A DNA stretch of 23,172 nt from a virus. This document shows positions 21,589 through 23,172 of the stretch, piece by piece. A program made the position numbers and the translations under genes. The notes under the pieces are model-generated. The model did no database searches and was not told the DNA's origin. It worked only from the letters and a program-made list of their open reading frames with translations. The DNA is taken from the IMG/VR virus record IMGVR_UViG_3300032331_003062, positions 1 to 23,172 of that record; one strand, given 5' to 3'. Position 1 is the first letter of the stretch, and each line of letters opens with the position of its first letter.

Positions 21589-21968
21589 CGCAACATGAGT
21601 TCGATGAAGACATTAACTATTTTGGAAAATGTGAATTTCTTTACAAACTGAAAAATCGGCACCTTGGAATAAAACAATACGCAGTAATTAAACCTATGAT
21701 AAATAATGAAATAAAACTGGAACCTAACGACCCTATTCGTCACCTGGTGGTGGATCACCGCCCGGATGCGAAGTATGATTTTCTGCATTACCAAATTGGG
21801 GTGTTTGAATTGAGGCAGATGATGGAGCCCGTCTATGATGAGGACGGGGTGACGGTGGTGGGGGAGCGTGAGTTGCCGCGTGCTCAGTGCAAGGTGTTTA
21901 GTTTGCTTGGGTTTGGCTCTACGTTATCGAAGGCGCGGCGCATGGCGTTGAGGAGGATCGTTGGATGA
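21585..21968 (+). CDS. Small replication-block protein, unknown function
   Basis: The 127-residue protein starts MTQHEFDEDINYFGKCEFLY, with an ATGA-type overlap on both sides. The first third is A+T-rich, the rest G+C-rich, hinting at a composite gene. The end LLGFGSTLSKARRMALRRIVG is basic. No family recognised. Placement directly before dnaB suggests a replication accessory role. Confidence 0.7.
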   Translation: MTQHEFDEDINYFGKCEFLYKLKNRHLGIKQYAVIKPMINNEIKLEPNDPIRHLVVDHRPDAKYDFLHYQIGVFELRQMMEPVYDEDGVTVVGERELPRAQCKVFSLLGFGSTLSKARRMALRRIVG

Positions 21969-23172
21969 GTGTGAGTTCTTTGCCAGAGGCTCCGTATGCG
22001 GAGCGTGCGGTGGTGGCTGCCGCGTTGCAGAGTGGCAAGATTGCCGATGAGGTTTTAGAAAAACTTCAGCCTGAGCACTTGGCGTGGCCTGCGAACCAGT
22101 CTATCTTGGAGATGGTCTCGGTGATGAGGGAGAAGGCTTTGCCGGTGGACCTTACGCTTGTGACCACGGCTTTTGATAAGGCTGGCGAGCTGGAAAAAGT
22201 CGGCGGGGCTGGGTATTTGGCCGAGTTGGCGGTGGACATTTCCAGCGCGGCAAATTGGGATTTTTACGCCGATGAGGTTCTTGACTCATGGAAGCGTCGA
22301 GAAATCCTCGCTGCGGCGATGAGGATGGCGCAGGAAGCGCGAGATGCGGCTACGAGGGTGGAGGATGCCCAAGAGCGCTGCGAGCAAGTTTTATATGGCT
22401 TGCGCGAAAATATCGGTCGCGAGAGTGCGGTGAAGCATTGCAAGGGGGCGGTATTGCGTGCGGTCGAGCACATCGAGAAGGTGTATGCGAACCGTGGGCA
22501 GACGGTGGGGTTGGCCAGCGGCATACACGATCTGGATCGTTCGACCGGCGGGTGGCTTGGTGGTCAAATGATCGTGGTGGCGGCGCGGCCTGCTTGTGGC
22601 AAGTCGGCGCTCGGGATGCAGTTTGCTTTCCATGCAGTGCAGGAGTGCCAGGTGCCGACGTTGGTTTTCTCGGTCGAGATGCCGGAGCAAGAGCTTATGG
22701 TGAGGGCGCTATGCACGGAGGCGAAGATCAATTTGCAGCGCGTTCGCGATGGCTTTTTGCCGTCCACGGCGTTGGTCAATGTCTCGGCGGCAGCCTCGAA
22801 GCTCGCCCGTGGAAAACTTTACATCGACGATACGCCAGGGCTCACGGTGGCGCAGTTTCGCAGCCGGGCTCGTCGGGCAAAGTCCGCGTATGGCATCGGC
22901 CTTATTGTCGTCGATTATTTGCAATTCATGCACGGGTCCAGCCGTCGCGCTGGTGAGAGCCGGGCGCTCGAGGTCAGTGAGATTTCTAAGGCGATCAAGA
23001 CCACGGCCAAGGAACTCAACATCCCAATTATTGCCCTGGCGCAGCTCAACCGCGACGCCGACGAGGGCAGCAAGCCAAAGCTCTCAAACCTCCGCGAGTC
23101 CGGCAGCATCGAGCAGGATGCTGATACCGTGCTTCTTATTCATCGTCTCGATAAAAATAAAAAGCGCACCGA
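21965..23172 (+). CDS. dnaB: Replicative DNA helicase DnaB, 3' partial
   Basis: ATG 21965 overlaps the previous stop as ATGA, and the frame runs off the right edge after 402 visible residues. The N-terminal domain is PYAERAVVAAALQ...ILEMVSVMRE. The RecA-like domain starts near 185 (GLASGIHDLDRSTGGW) with Walker A ARPACGKSA (K213), FSVEMPEQEL, Walker B IGLIVVDYLQFM (D317), ALAQLNRDAD and LRESGSIEQDADTVLLIHR. The Walker A has Ala-Cys where Gly-x is common, but the catalytic Lys is kept. It would unwind DNA at the phage fork. The last ~50 residues are missing only because the window ends. Confidence 0.95.
   Translation, partial: MSVSSLPEAPYAERAVVAAALQSGKIADEVLEKLQPEHLAWPANQSILEMVSVMREKALPVDLTLVTTAFDKAGELEKVGGAGYLAELAVDISSAANWDFYADEVLDSWKRREILAAAMRMAQEARDAATRVEDAQERCEQVLYGLRENIGRESAVKHCKGAVLRAVEHIEKVYANRGQTVGLASGIHDLDRSTGGWLGGQMIVVAARPACGKSALGMQFAFHAVQECQVPTLVFSVEMPEQELMVRALCTEAKINLQRVRDGFLPSTALVNVSAAASKLARGKLYIDDTPGLTVAQFRSRARRAKSAYGIGLIVVDYLQFMHGSSRRAGESRALEVSEISKAIKTTAKELNIPIIALAQLNRDADEGSKPKLSNLRESGSIEQDADTVLLIHRLDKNKKRT

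Overview
The window is a stretch of a temperate, podovirus-like phage genome, G+C-rich in the structural genes. It reads as free phage DNA rather than an integrated prophage: an attP-like 3' half of a tRNA-Arg gene sits beside the integrase, with phage genes continuing on both sides. The host cannot be fixed from sequence. The attP core implies a bacterial tRNA-Arg(ACG) gene without an encoded CCA directly after it. Several minus-strand genes have A-rich leaders instead of a Shine-Dalgarno. A Verrucomicrobiota-like host is only a weak impression.

Left part (1-13613, + strand) is one tightly packed late operon: a nozzle-like tail protein cut by the window edge, a tail-fibre/collar protein, a small unknown protein, an Ala/Gln-rich internal-virion-like protein, then a YcaO-TfuA pair, a second small internal-virion-like protein and a 2086-residue polyvalent/ejection-type protein with an embedded ParB-like domain. 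A hairpin at 13619-13648 closes the unit.

Middle part (13677-18034, - strand) is the lysogeny module: tyrosine integrase, attP with direct repeats in its arms, several small unknown genes, a RadC-like JAB protein, a 56-residue membrane protein, a lipoprotein and a ribbon-helix-helix (RHH) regulator. Two leaders in this block carry related stem-loops with the same five-base loop just before the start codon.

Right part (18056-23172, + strand) is the early/lytic module: a second, divergent RHH regulator, tiny overlapping genes, an excisionase-like protein, an HTH protein, a DnaQ-like exonuclease, a replication-initiator-like protein and a DnaB helicase cut by the right edge. TGTCNGACA palindromes lie between and within the two RHH genes, so the lysis/lysogeny switch probably uses RHH proteins.

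The most striking system is the YcaO-TfuA pair inside the virion operon. The gene just upstream, which overlaps ycaO by 16 bases, ends in a 66-residue tail that looks like the C-terminal 'CFI-box' domain (C-W-V-A-R-A-A-F-G, then a conserved-looking amphipathic stretch). I propose that the phage modifies the backbone of its own virion protein, possibly as a thioamide, within this tail. A second unexpected link is the motif NPLLD[IVM]I, present three times at the N-terminus of the giant virion protein and once at the C-terminus of the lysogeny-module lipoprotein, which suggests a superinfection-exclusion decoy or a shared docking site.
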